Assembly (NCBI RefSeq): GCF_003086295.3
Contig: NC_092048.1
Location: forward strand, 109,570,276-109,634,275
Direction of reading: 5' to 3'
Source of the DNA: Arachis hypogaea
Lineage: Eukaryota; Streptophyta; Magnoliopsida; Fabales; Fabaceae
Length of the DNA stretch: 64,000 bases
Part shown: piece by piece, positions 44,025 to 55,260 of the stretch
Numbering within the stretch: position 1 is the stretch's first letter
How the letters are laid out: the number at the start of each line of letters is the position of its first letter
Notes under the pieces: model-generated
Told to the model about the DNA's origin: nothing
What the model saw: only the letters and a program-made list of their open reading frames with translations
Database searches by the model: none
Program-made: the position numbers and the translations under genes

Positions 44025-45174
44025 CGGTCAGTACCTGACTTCCGGAGGTAATTTCTTTTCCCTAAACACCAACAAATTAGGATATTTAGTTAGTTTTTCT
44101 TTTGTAGAATAGGATAAATTGCTTAGTAATAGATTAGTTGCATGCATGTTCTACTTGATTGAAAAGACAATAAGTTTCTTCTAAGACTCTATTTTTGGAA
44201 CAAAATTTCACTAATTTTAATTAAAACTTTTATGTTAAATTTGCTTGAAGTTGTATTTGGAACATGATTTTTGAGCTAAAGAACACACAACCTGTAAGAT
44301 TTGAGCCTTTACGCATGGTTACATTATTTAACCATAATTATTTTATTCTTGTGTGTTTACTTCTCTATGATTGTAATCTATATTTTGTTTCATCCTATAT
44401 GTCCAATGTTTATTATATTTGTATGCTTGCATATGATTGAGGCCATTATTTTTTTAAACTCACTTATCCGAATTAAACCTACCCTTTTAATTACCTTTGT
44501 TAGCCACTTTGAGCCTTTAAATCCCATTTGTTCTATATTTTACCACATTACTAGCCTTAAATGGAAAAACAATTATATATCCCAAACTGAATCTTTGGTT
44601 AGCTTAAGATAGAATTGTGTATGCTAATTAAGTATGGAAAATTCTGGGAACAAAAGATAATAAGGGAATGTGTCATGATAATATAATGGGAATTTGGACA
44701 CCTACTCATGTGAAACTATAAGAATCGAAAATCTATGTGCATTGATAAGCTATGTTTATTTTTATGTTTATGTAAAAAAAAAACCAAATAGAAAAAACCA
44801 AAAATATTCAATAAAAAAATAAGGGGACAAAATTACCCCAATGTTAAGTTAAGAATTCAAAGATCAATGCATGTATGATAAAATTAAGATAAAAAGTTGA
44901 TACATGAGTATGGAATGTGAAAGGAAAATTCTGGGTAGCTAGGTATGAATTCTAAAGTTATATAGAATATATATATGTTATGTTAAAGCTTGGGTTAATT
45001 AAAGATTTAGTTTATAAGCTTACTTAGCCATACATTCATCCTTACCATTACCTTGGCCCCATTACAACCTTGAAAAGACCTCATGATGTTTGCATTGGTA
45101 TATTAAATGTTGTTGATTGATTAGGAGAAGAACAAAAGTTAGAGAGCATGATTAGAGAAGGATAGAGTGATTAC

Positions 45175-47008
45175 TGATGACAAGTCATCTTATCCTAGTT
45201 TCACTAGTCTTTTCTTTTGTTTTCAATTGATTTTATGCACTTTCTTGAACCATAAGTAAGCCAATTAGGTAGAATTTCATGTTTCCTTTGATTCAATCAA
45301 CCATGGATGAATTAATGCAATTTCATGAGATTTTGTGCTATAATTGTCATATATTATGAAAGAATAACAAACTCATGATTTTGAGCATAGCTTTGATGTG
45401 TTTGGTTGATTGATGATAGGGAAAAAGAGCTTTGAAGAAGGTTGAAGAAAGAAGGAATGGCTAGGAGCAAGAGAGAACAAAAAGCTTGAGCCAAAGTTTG
45501 CCTCAAACTTTAGCTCAAACTTTTGGAAGAGTGAATTCACATTGGATGGAGCAAAAGCTTGCGCCAACATTTGCCTCAAGCTTTTTGGCAAACGTTGGCG
45601 CCACACCAACACCCTGGAGGAGAAAAGCTTGCGCCAACGTTTGCCTCATGCTTTTTGGCAAACGTTGGCGCCACACCAACATACCCAGGGGAGAAAAAGC
45701 TTGCGCCAATGTTTGCCTCAAGCTTTTTGGCAAACGTTGGCGCCACCATCAACACACCCAGGAGAGCAAAAGTTTGCGCCAACGTTTGCCTCAAGCCTTT
45801 TGGCAAACGTTGGCGCCACAAGGCATACAAGAAGGCTCAACGTTTGGCTCAAAGTTTGACCTCAAACTTTAGCTCAAACATTGATAGCAGCAAAAGGGGG
45901 GCAGCTGATATGAAAAGCTTGAGCCAAAGTTTGCCTCAAACTTTGACTCAAGCTTTTATGATTCATGGCCCGGTTCACAATGGGTTTCTCTCCAACTCCA
46001 AGAGCAATCAACAGAGGCTTTTATCAACCCAATTCCATCAAGAGCAAAGGCCCAATTCAAGGCTTGAAGACCATTTGAAGAAAGTGTATAAATAGCTTAG
46101 GATTTAAGTTTTCAGGGAGCTTCCTTGGAGAATTTTTACATACTTACAGTTGAGAGCTCACCTTTACATTTTTGAATTGTTGCTTTAGAATTCTAGAGAA
46201 TTGGGAAGGAGAATTGATCTCTCTTCTTCCTTGTTCTTGCTTAGCACTCTTTACTTTTCTTGCTTTGGATCTTGGGTGAAGAATTGAAGAACTTCTGTTT
46301 CAATCTCACCTTGGGATCTTGTTTAATTTTCTGCATAAGTGAATTTCAATTTCTGTTCATTGCCTCTTCTTCTACTCATTCTGCAATTTACTTTTCTTTA
46401 TTTCTTGCAATTGAATTCTACATTTGGATCTAGGAAGGCATTGAGATCTAGACTCGGTTATCTAGTCTCTTGGGTCTTGAGATCTGGAGTTTTCATTTTA
46501 AATTCTCTGTTTAATGTTTTTTTTCAAGTTCATTTACATTTCCGTTTTAGATCTGGTTCAATTCAATTCTTCTCTAATTTTCAGTTTAGTGCAATTTACT
46601 TTTCCTTGTTTAAATTCTGCAAACCCACTTCCCAATTCCCTTTATAATTCAAGTAATTTACATTTCTTGCACTTTAAGATTCAGCCATTTACATTTCTTG
46701 CAATCTAAGTTTCTGCAATTTACATTACTTGTTCTTTAAGATTCAGCTTATTTACTTTCTTTGCTCTTTAATTTTCTGCAATCTACCCCTCTCCCTTTAC
46801 ATTTCAAGAAATTTAGTTTCTGCAATCACAAATCACCCAACCAATACTTGATTCGCTTGACTAAATCAACCACTAAACTAAAATTGCTCAATCCTTCAAT
46901 CCCTGTGGGATCGACCTCACTCACGTGAGTTATTATTACTTGATGCGACCCGGTGCACTTGCCGGTTAGATTGTGTGTTTGGAATTCATTTTCCAAAAAT
47001 ACACATCA
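45175..47008 (+). mobile_element. G: solo LTR, plus orientation, TSD ATTAC
   Basis: An 1834-bp TG...CA segment with ATTAC at 45170-45174 and 47009-47013; the E3 3' region joins exactly across it. It starts TGATGAC-AA-GTCATC, a terminal stem-loop, and ends with a U5 block containing ATCGACCTCACTCACGTGAG and GGTGCACTTGCCGG. No internal coding sequence. Open frames at 45486-46095 are translations of the hairpin array, not genes. Confidence 0.94.
45482..45957 (+). repeat. Hairpin array in solo LTR G
   Basis: Four units of about 72-77 bp (45560-45822), each with left arm GCGCCAACGTTTGCC and right arm GGCAAACGTTGGCGC, giving a 15-bp stem around a TCAAGCTTTTT loop. Flanking half-related hairpins use GAGCCAAAGTTTG / CAAACTTTAGCTC arms (45486-45525, 45845-45880, 45915-45957). 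The array starts about 307 bp from the LTR 5' end. Confidence 0.93.
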
Positions 47009-47210
47009 ATTACCCTATACACTAGAGGGATTAGAGAGTACATACATCATCAGTGAGGGTTCAATGCTTAAAATTTTATGTTCCCTGCTTTCATGAGCTA
47101 CCTTCTTGCATTTTTATCTGTTTTTACTGTATGAGAATTGAATTAGTGGAATTTGATTTGTAATTATTTTGAAGAGCTTATTTATTATTGATCAAGTAGA
47201 CAAGAATCAT

Positions 47211-49468
47211 TGATGCGCATAAACTTGTTATGCTACGATTTAGGAAATTGCACGATCGGCAAAATTCCTTCCGGCAAGTGCACCGGTTATCGTCAAGTAA
47301 AAACTCACAATAGAGTGAGGTCGAATCCCACAAGGATTGGTTGAGTGAGCAATTCGGATTAGAAGTATGTTCTAGTTGAGCGGAATCAAAATTTAGATGA
47401 GAATTGCGGAATGTAAAATAGCATGAATTAAAGAGCGAGAAGCTAAATTGCTGAAATTAAAAGGGATGGGGGTGATTGCATGAATTTAATTGCAGAATGT
47501 AAAGAGAAAATGGAAATCAGAAATGGGGGATTCATTGGGTTATAGGAGATATTGAGATCTCCGAATCAAAACATGTTTATCTCTTCCTCAACCAATGCGT
47601 TCATTGAATTTTGCTTGGCAATCTTATATGATTGGATCCCAATCCCTTGGCTCACCAATTCTCTCTAAAAACAAACAAATTCCCAATCCCTTGGTTTAAA
47701 TGTTCATAAGAAGAGATGATGCTCGATCACTGATTATACCACACAGTTTTATGAACCACAATTTGGTAGGATTACATGTCACAATATCCATCCAAACCCC
47801 AATCCAATTCACTGTGAGAAAGCTTCTCTAGCATGAATCCTCCATTCCTTTCCCAAGGTTCCGAAGGATTCCAATTATGGGTAGTTTCTTTCCCAAGACA
47901 ACTACCCAATGGAATTAGATTGAGAAGCTTTCTAACAAAATTCAAGAGAAAAGATTGAAGAAGAAGATAAACTATTATTGATTCATTGAATTACAATAGA
48001 GCTCCCTAACCCAATGAAAGGGGGTTTAGTGAGTCATAGCTCTGAATTCAATTACAAAACTAAAGGAAAATGATCCAAAGTTCTCTCTGTGTAAAACTTC
48101 CCCCTCAGGGGCTGGATTCCCCTTCAATCCCCCTGTGTCTCTCAAATGCAGAAACTAAGGCCTTTAAATAGGCTCCCTAAATTACAAAATGAAAATGAAA
48201 TTCAAAGCAAATTACAATCAAATGAAAATAAACTATTCTAGATGATTCTTGTGGCCTTGATTTGGTGTTGTTGATGGGCCTTGCTTGCTTGAAGGGTAGA
48301 GTGACATAATTGATCCAAAAAGGATAATGATCCATTAAACTACACTCAAACGTTGCACCCCCCTTTCTTGAGTCGTCACTTTGTTCTCTTGTCAACTTTG
48401 CCAATTTGATGCCAAATATAGACTATTATACCTCGTTGGAAAGCTATGGATGTCAGCTTTCTAATGCAACTGGAAGCACCTCAATTGGATCTCTACAACT
48501 CGAGTTATACTCCATGGAAGGTGAAGAGGTCAGCTGGCCTGATTGCATGTTGGTACTATGCTCTTCTATGAACATTATGGGGCTGTTTTCTCCCTCAATT
48601 TTTAGTATCCACCATGCATGCCATATATGCTTGGAAAGCTCTAGATGTCTTCTTTCCAATGCATTTTGAATCACCTCATTTGGAGTTTTGTAGCTCAAGT
48701 TATTTATGTTTGAAGAAGGCATGGTCAAGCTGTTCCATATAACACGTTTAAGCTCCAGTTTAAGCTTAAACTGGAGCTTAAACGCTGGCACTCCCTGGAG
48801 GCACAAGCTCGAGCACGTTTAAGCTTCAGTTTAAGGTTAAACTGAAGCTTAAACGTGGAAATGAGAAAGCAACCCTGGAGGAGAAAAATAGTCGAACACG
48901 TTTAAGCTCCAGTTTAAGGTTAAACTGGAGCTTAAACGTGGAAATGGCTCCCTGGTGTATTTCCCATTTCCACGTTTAACCTCCAGTTTAACCTTAAACT
49001 GGAGGTTAAACGTGGAAATGCTTCCTGAGTGGCATTCTCATTCTGGCGTTTAACCTCCAGTTTAAGGTTAAACTGGAGGTTAAACTTCAGTTTCAGCATT
49101 TCTTAGCCTTCATGATTCTGGCGTTTAAGCTCCAGTTTAGGCTTAAACTGGAACTTAAACTCCACATGTGATATTCAAGCTTCCTTTATTGATTTTGTTG
49201 CTTCCTTGCCTAGCCTCTTCTTCCCTGAAATCATCCAAACAATTGCATCAAAGTCTTGCAAAATTTCATGAGAAATCTTCCATTCATAGCATTCAAGTAA
49301 TATAACTAAAAACTCATGGAATTTGCATCAAAATCTTCATGTTGAATGATTTAAGACAAGCATGACTATTTGGCCCAAATGATTACTTAAGGCTCAAGAA
49401 AATGCATAAAACAACTAAAAATAAAAGAAAAAAGGCTAGTGAAACTAGCCTAAGATGCCTTGGCATCA
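47211..49468 (-). repeat. D 3' LTR
   Basis: 2258 bp, TGATGCGC ... TGGCATCA on the plus strand. The 5' terminus in element orientation forms GATGCC-AA-GGCATC (49454-49467), followed by GGCTAG-TTTCA-CTAGCC (49434-49450). It contains two TTGGAAAG-type modules (about 48412-48550 and 48610-48730) and a hairpin array. U5 carries GAGGTCGAATCCCACAAGG. Confidence 0.92.
48743..49163 (-). repeat. Hairpin array in the D LTR
   Basis: Six long hairpins, each up to 21-bp perfect stems with a 2-nt loop: near 48743, 48814, 48897, 48970, 49046 and 49120. The arms read CACGTTTAAGCTCCAGTTTAA and its complement; in the second unit CTCC/GGAG becomes CTTC/GAAG, and in the fourth AAGCTCC/GGAGCTT becomes AACCTCC/GGAGGTT, so the arms co-vary. 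Confidence 0.94.
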
Positions 49469-51046
49469 CAACACCAAACTTAATTCTTGCTTGTCCCCAA
49501 GCAAGTTCTGAATTATTGAGAAGAAAGAATGAAACAGAAAGTAAATTCATTAGCCATATCAGTAAGTAATTGACATTGATTAATGGTGTGTTCATGCAGA
49601 AAGTTGTTGCAGCATCACTTTATTGTTTCTTAGGTAAGAATGTCACTTTTTATGTTTCCACTAAAACACTGCTATGGCCTCTTGTTATTCACATATCCTT
49701 GGCAAGTTTCTTTTCTTTGTTTTTCTTTTTCGTTGAGCTTATTTGCTCCTTGTTGCTCAGTGTCATGTGTTGCACAAGCCTTTGGCATTTTCTTTTTCTT
49801 ATCAGTGCACTACACATATCCACTACAGGCATTTTAGTTCACATTTCTTCTTGAGACATTGGTACCCAGCACCTCTTTGTGTACTAAATGTTTTGTATTT
49901 AGGTTGCTCTTGATAATGGACTTTTGGTTGATAATCCCGGGTTAGTTAACCCAAGTTACCAAGTGTTGAAACACTCCTCAGAACCTATTCATCCAAGCAT
50001 ATCCTTAATACATAAACACCACAGGCATTTGTCTCAGAAGTTCAAACCATTGGTGCCTAGCTTATTTTCTCAATTTTTTTGCTTTTTTGGTTGCCCTTTT
50101 TCAGTGGCTTTTTCTTCTTCTTCTTCTTTCTTTTTCATGGCCAAAGACATTTATTCATCAAGATCCATAGACAGCATCCTAAATTCCACTAAAAGTGACA
50201 ATTCTAACTTTATTTCTTAGTGAGCTGACTATTCAATCAAACATGCATACCACCACTTAATCTTATTTGATTTCTTACTAAATGGAATTGAGTTACTTTT
50301 TTTCAAACATTTCTTTTATTTTATGGAAACAGAACAAGCATGGCAAGCATTTGTTTAAGAAGATGAAGTTATCCAGACACTTAGACTATCACTTATTTGA
50401 AAATTAAACAAACAGACAAACAAAAACTGCAATGACTCAAACTTAAAGCAGGGGTGCATGCAAACTTCAAATATCAGCAATTCAAAGTACAAGCAATTAA
50501 GTGACAATACAACCTTTTAGCATCTTCTTTGTTGTTCATCATCCTTCCTAGCCTTGGTGTTCTCTTTGATGATGATGTATATTCCTTCCATGAGATTGAT
50601 TGTCTTCCTGCAAAGCTATTAGAAGTTGCTTGTTCCCCAAGCACTTTGAGAATTGGTTAGCATGCATGGATGTTTGTAGGCCTCTGAACTTAGATTGGTG
50701 TGTGAACACGAAACTTAGTTCCTTGCCATGTGCAGCTATTGGGATCATATGCAGAAAACCTCATGTGCTTTTATTAAGAAAATAACTATGAACTAGAAAA
50801 AGAAACTATGAACTAGAAATTAAACTATTGTTTAAGTAGTTTCCCTGATTGGTTGGAGCTAGTGACTAGTCATGCTGAGGTAGAAATGTGCTTTTAATGA
50901 AGTTTTTTGGTGGAACACCAAACTTAGAATCTCACATTCACCCTTGAATTGTTTTGGTGTGCAACACCAAACTTAGCTCCTTGCAATACAGATAAATCTA
51001 CTTAACTCTTTTATTGAAATAACTAGAAAAGAAAAACTACCTTTGG
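49469..51046 (-). other. D 3' untranslated region
   Basis: Next to the LTR: CAACACCAAACTTAATTCTT and the stem-loop CTTGCTTGTCCCCAAGCAAG. Further in are the CACCACAGGCATTTG block (about 50017) and two ACACCAAACTTAG copies (about 50918, 50965). Nominal frames here have no domain. Confidence 0.75.
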
Positions 51047-51092
51047 TTGGGTTGCCTCCCAACAAGCGCTTCTTTAACGTCATTAGCTTGAC
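51047..51092 (-). other. Post-pol conserved block, D
   Basis: TTGGGTTGCCTCCCAA (51047-51062), identical to the E5 hairpin, then CAAGCGCTTCTTTAACGTCA. Here it follows gag directly. Confidence 0.8.
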
Positions 51093-52015
51093 ATGCTGTT
51101 CCTGACTTTCTTCCTCTTCCTCCAGTTTGTTAAGAGGAATGACTTCAAGTGGATAAAGGAGCTAGTTAGTGCCCCTTGTTGTGAATGCTTCTTTCCAGCA
51201 AGCTTTCCCTTGTGATTGGCTTGAGTGAACTTGCTTGTTGGCTCAGGAGTTGGATTGTTCTTCGACCTTCTCTTCTTCATGGATATGGTCCTTTGTTTCT
51301 CGGTCACAATCCTCATTTTGGTGCTTGTTTCTACTGCCTTCACATCCTTGATCTCAGAACTTGGTTGTTGTTGGACATTTGGAGTATCCTGTTCATCAAA
51401 AGCTTCCTGAATTTGTGGTTCAATGAACCCTTCCTCTTTGCAACTCTCTGTTTCATTGGAGTGTGATCTCCCTTGATTGACTTTCTCCCTTTCTTGTTCT
51501 TCTGATTCCTCCCTTGGGTTTGCCATGGTATCACTAGAAGAATTGTGGGTAGGGATTTGCTTTGATAGATATCCAATTTGTGCTTCTAGCTTTTGAATGG
51601 CAGCACCTTGATTTTGTAAGTTGGATATCACTTCTTCCTTAAAGCCTTTCAAATCGGCCACATCTCTGCCCATAGTTGCAATCATTCCTTCTATCCTGTT
51701 TAATTGATCTTGAAATTGTTGGTTCGGATTGGGTTGATGAGGTTGATTATCTTGGCTGTGATATGGTGGCTGGGAGTATGTGTTTTGTGTGGGCTGATAG
51801 AGTCTTTGGTTGGAGTGTTGGTAGTGGTATGACTCTTGTGTGTAGTGGAATGAGTCTTGTGGATAGTGGAATGAATTGTATGAATTTGAGAAGGAATTTT
51901 GTGCTGAGAAATGCTCAAGTGATGAAGAATTTGGATATGTAAAACTAGGAGGTGAGGTTGGATAATTCAGAGTTGATGGCTCTTGATGAATGGGGTGTGA
52001 ATAAGTGAAATCTAG
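51083..52015 (-). pseudogene. gag: D gag C-terminal part
   Basis: The minus strand is open from the junction through a Tyr/Gln/Asn-rich region (repeated HYQHSNQR, YTQESYHY-like words), QQFQDQLNRIEGMIATMGRD, and a coiled segment (AAIQKLEAQIGYLSKQIPTH) to a charged tail ending at 51083. The coil and following Ser/Glu-rich linker are the gag-PR linker seen in E4 and E5 (cf. LEAQVGQLSKRI). The gag domain itself is beyond the truncation, and no protease follows. No function of its own can be claimed. Confidence 0.75.
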
Positions 52016-52035
52016 TTTATGGATCTAGTTTTATG

Positions 52036-52892
52036 GATCTAGTTTTACTCCACCTCTAGGTTTTTCTCTCTACACATTCATAGTTCTTAGGATTTTATTT
52101 CTATTGCTTTTCGCATTGGGATATTGAGAAGAGTTATTACCTCATCAAGACTTCGTCATTCTAGTTTGTTTTCTTTACTTGGCTTTACTCTTCCATGTCC
52201 TTTAATTTACTCAATTTTACTATTGGATTATTTTAGAATTTATTAATACAAGAATTACTTTTATTTTCAATTGATTCCCTTGAGTTTTATCTATCATGTC
52301 AATTTCCTTTCCTATGTTATGAGTTCTACATTCACAATGAGCGAGTAGTTCCCTAACTTGATGGGGAGTTAATTGAAAGGAACCCTTGAGTTGGGATGCT
52401 TAAAAGAAAAATTGTAATTAGGTTTATTGTTGGGATGCTTTCTAGTCATTGACACTAATCCTTTTCAATTGAGCGGATTGGAACTTGTGAATAGAAACAA
52501 CATTCCAACTTGTTTGACTTTCCTTTACCTAGTAAGGGATAACTAAACAGAACAACCTTCAATTATCAATTAATCTTGAGAGTACTTCAACAAGAATAGG
52601 GCTTCCAACTAATCTACTCCCAGTCAAGGCTTTTATTTAAATTATTTAATTTCTCTAATTTAATTTCCTATATTTATTCAACTCAAACTCTTTTTGAAAA
52701 CATCTGATTAATAAAATAGCACACCTTTCTGCAACTCGTTGGTAGACGACCAGGGATTCATACTTCCAGTATTTTAGTTTTAATTTTGTGACAACCCTTC
52801 TAAATTGATAAGCGGATTTCTGGTTGGTTGAGAACTATACTTGCAACGCATATCTTATAACAATTCTTGACTCGCCAATTTTTGCCACGTCA
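52036..52892 (+). repeat. LTR3, 5'-truncated, shared by E3 and E6
   Basis: It matches LTR1 from 4035 to its end (857 bp), ends CGTCA and is followed by a PBS. The first 630 bp, including the palindrome array, are missing. The junction with D contains a short tandem duplication of TTTATGGATCTAG. Confidence 0.9.
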
Positions 52893-52897
52893 ATTTT

Positions 52898-52915
52898 TGG
52901 CGCCGTTGCCGGGGA
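52898..52915 (+). other. E6 primer-binding site (tRNA-Asp)
   Basis: TGGCGCCGTTGCCGGGGA, exact, five bases after the LTR3 end. Confidence 0.96.
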
Positions 52916-53007
52916 GTTGCAATAGAGTGCTAAAGTTATTAATTGGAATTTATTTATTTGCATTTTATTTTATCTTGCTACTATGAGCTGCTTGTTTCTT
53001 TCGCTAG

Positions 53008-54301
53008 ATGACGCGTTCACTTCCTGATCCAAGCTTGCCAGTATTCGATCCTGAGATTGAAAGAACTATTTCACGAATAAGGCAAGCTCGGCGTCGGTTA
53101 ATCCTCTCTGAGGGCGGATCTGAAACGTCATTTGAGGAAGAAACCAGCCCCCGTTCTACTGATTTGGTTGATTTACGTGTAGGTGACATGGCAGAACCTT
53201 GGAGAGTTACTATCCAGGAGGCTGGAGCCCCTGATTTTACAATGCAATCATTTCAAGCGCATCACCCAACGGTGGCTACAGACTTTGAAATAAAGACTGC
53301 ACTGCTCAATTTGATGCACAAGTTTCATGGCTTACCTGCTCAAGAGCCTATCAAGCACCTGAGAGATTTTCAAGCAGCCTGTTCTACTGTCTGGCGTGAT
53401 GGTGCAGATGAAACTTCAATTTTATTGAAAGCTTTCCCGTTTTCTCTTGAGGGAAAGGCAAGAGAGTGGTACTACACTCAACCCGCAGCAACTGTATCCA
53501 ACTGGGATACACTTAGAAGAGAATTCTTGGAAAAATTCTTTCCAGCTGAAGTTACTGATAAATTGAGGAAAGATATTTCCATGATTGTTCAGGACGAATC
53601 TGAGACTCTCTATGAATAATGGGAGCGCTTCAATAATCTTCTGGAAGCTTACCCCCACCATATGATTGACAAGATAGTGTTACTCGGTTACATCACACAG
53701 GGCATGAGGCCCCAAGATAAGACCACATTGGAAAGAGCTAGCAATAGGTCTATGAAAAAGTACAAGACCACTGATGAGGCATGGCAATTGATCAGCGACT
53801 TAGCTGAATCCACTCGGAATCATAGGCAAAAGCAAGGCCGTTCAAAAGCCATTGCAGAGGTATCCTCTAGCAGAGAGACTGCTGCTCTAACTCAGAGTAT
53901 CTGTGAAATGACCAACTTGTTGAAGCAGATGCAACTGAGTCAACAACAAGTTCAGCAAGTTCAACCTTCTCCACTACAGCAAAGCCAATAGTTAGTCCCA
54001 AAGAGAGTTTGCGGAATCTGTGCTGATTATAGCCATTATACTGACGAATGTCCGCAGCTCTAGCAGGAAGACAACACCGTGGCAGCCACTCATAACTTCT
54101 ATGACCGCCCCAACCAAGGGTACAATCAAGGTGGCAATTACAACTACGGATGACAGGACAATTCTAACCAGAATTGGAGGGACAACAACAACAACAACAG
54201 AGGAGGCAGAAACAATTAGGGAAATCAGAGGTGGAATAATAACAACAACAGGCAGCAGAACTAGAACCAGCCTTACAGAGCACCTCACCTGAGGCAATTC
54301 C
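53008..54301 (+). pseudogene. gag: E6 gag with zinc knuckle, broken
   Basis: ATG 53008 starts MTRSLPDPSLPVFDPEIER, the intact N-terminus that shows codon 4 of E2 is a nonsense mutation. The gag domain runs to a TAA (53617-53619) replacing Tyr in ETLYEYWERF. The frame resumes (MIDKIVLLGYITQGM ...) to TAG 53989-53991. The knuckle C-GI-C-ADYS-H-YTDE-C is at 54010-54051, with further TAG/TGA codons in the Asn/Gln-rich tail. Confidence 0.9.
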
Positions 54302-55260
54302 AAGGACCACAGAATACCCAACAGCAGACCTCTCAAATTACTTATCTTTCTTCATCTGCTAATGATAACTTACTATAATCTATTGATCGGAGACAACAGA
54401 CCATGGAAAATAACCTTTATGCTACACTAAATGGTCTGAACTCTACCCTGCAAGCTCTTGTCTCACAGATTGGATCAATGAATAACTCCAATTACTAGCC
54501 TTTGAGCTCTAGTAGAATTCCCTCTCAACCATTACCCAATCCAAAGGGTGGCATTAATGCCATCACCCTAAGGTCCGAAACCATACTGCAGGAGAGGAAT
54601 CAGGAGGAGCCAAGCCCACCAGAACACGCCTCAGCTGAAGAGGTAGTGGAAATAGAAGATGTTGAAGAGGAAGAGGACATACAGGACATAAATGAAAAAG
54701 AAGAAGTTCAACCACAGGAGGAAGCACCACAGGGCGCAGACACTGTAGAAGACAACACTCCCATTCCATTTCCACAACTTGCAAGGAAGCCCAGGAAGTA
54801 GCGGGAACCTGACCCCAAAATGGTAGAAATATTCAAAAAGGTTGAGGTAATTGTTCCTCTTTTTGATGTTATTCAACAGGTACCTAAATATGCAAAGTTT
54901 CTAAAGGATTTATGTATACATAAAGACAAAATTAATGAATTAGAAACTATTCCTTTAGGTAGTTCCATATCTACTTTAATGGGAGGTTTACCTGAAAAGT
55001 GTAGTGACCCAGGTCCATGTATGGTTAATTGTACTATTGGTGGTGTAGTATTTTCTGACTGCATATGTGATTTAGGAGCATGTGTGAGTATAATTCCTTT
55101 GTCTATATATGATATTTTGAGGCTCCCCCCTTAAAAAGGTCGGCAGCTCGTTTTGTGTTAGCAGATAAAAGCATTATTACAGTGGTTGGAGTTGCTGAAG
55201 ATGTATTAGTGGGCATTAAGGGGCTCACATTTCCCATTGATTTTTATATCCTGGAGATGC
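54302..55260 (+). pseudogene. E6 protease region, frameshifted at the poly-C tract
   Basis: Linker box GGINAITLRSETILQER, acidic stretch, VEIFKKVEVIVPLFDVI and protease motif CDLGACVSIIPLS with Asp kept. The poly-C run is six, one fewer than the ancestral seven; a second 2-bp loss after GACTAA (about 55272) restores the phase. A TAG sits at 54799-54801 before REPDPKMVE. Confidence 0.88.

Larger units (their letters stand above)
14283..47210 (+). mobile_element. E3: second unit of the chain, interrupted by E4, E5 and G
   Basis: The own sequence of E3 is 14283-16693, 27448-28834, 39719-45174 and 47014-47210. Removing the insertions joins the reading frames exactly. It keeps PBS, gag, PR, RT, RH, complete INT, the post-pol hairpin, a GC-rich palindrome array, ORF3 and an internal polypurine copy. 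Its last 3' untranslated bases and the first part of LTR3 were lost with part of D. Stops in gag, PR and pol show it is dead. Confidence 0.9.
44025..47210 (+). other. E3 3' untranslated region, interrupted by G and ended by D
   Basis: From 44297 it matches E2 10078 onward almost base for base. Solo LTR G interrupts at 45174/47009. E3 sequence resumes at 47014 and stops at 47210, where D is inserted; the last 60 bp or so, the terminal polypurine tract and the start of LTR3 are missing. Confidence 0.85.
47211..52035 (-). mobile_element. D: truncated non-autonomous gypsy element, minus strand
   Basis: It begins with a full 3' LTR (47211-49468), then a 3' untranslated region, the post-pol block and a gag C-terminal frame, and ends at the junction with LTR3 at about 52035. 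No protease, RT or integrase. The 5' part of gag, the PBS, the second LTR and the far TSD are missing, removed with the neighbouring chain sequence. The 3' region shares the AACCCAAGTTACCAAGTG block with K. Confidence 0.87.

Noticed and set aside
45486..46095. Long overlapping frames rich in NVGATPT and FASSFLANVGA-like repeats
   Set aside because: They are translations of the palindromic hairpin array in solo LTR G on both strands; no domain and no start context.
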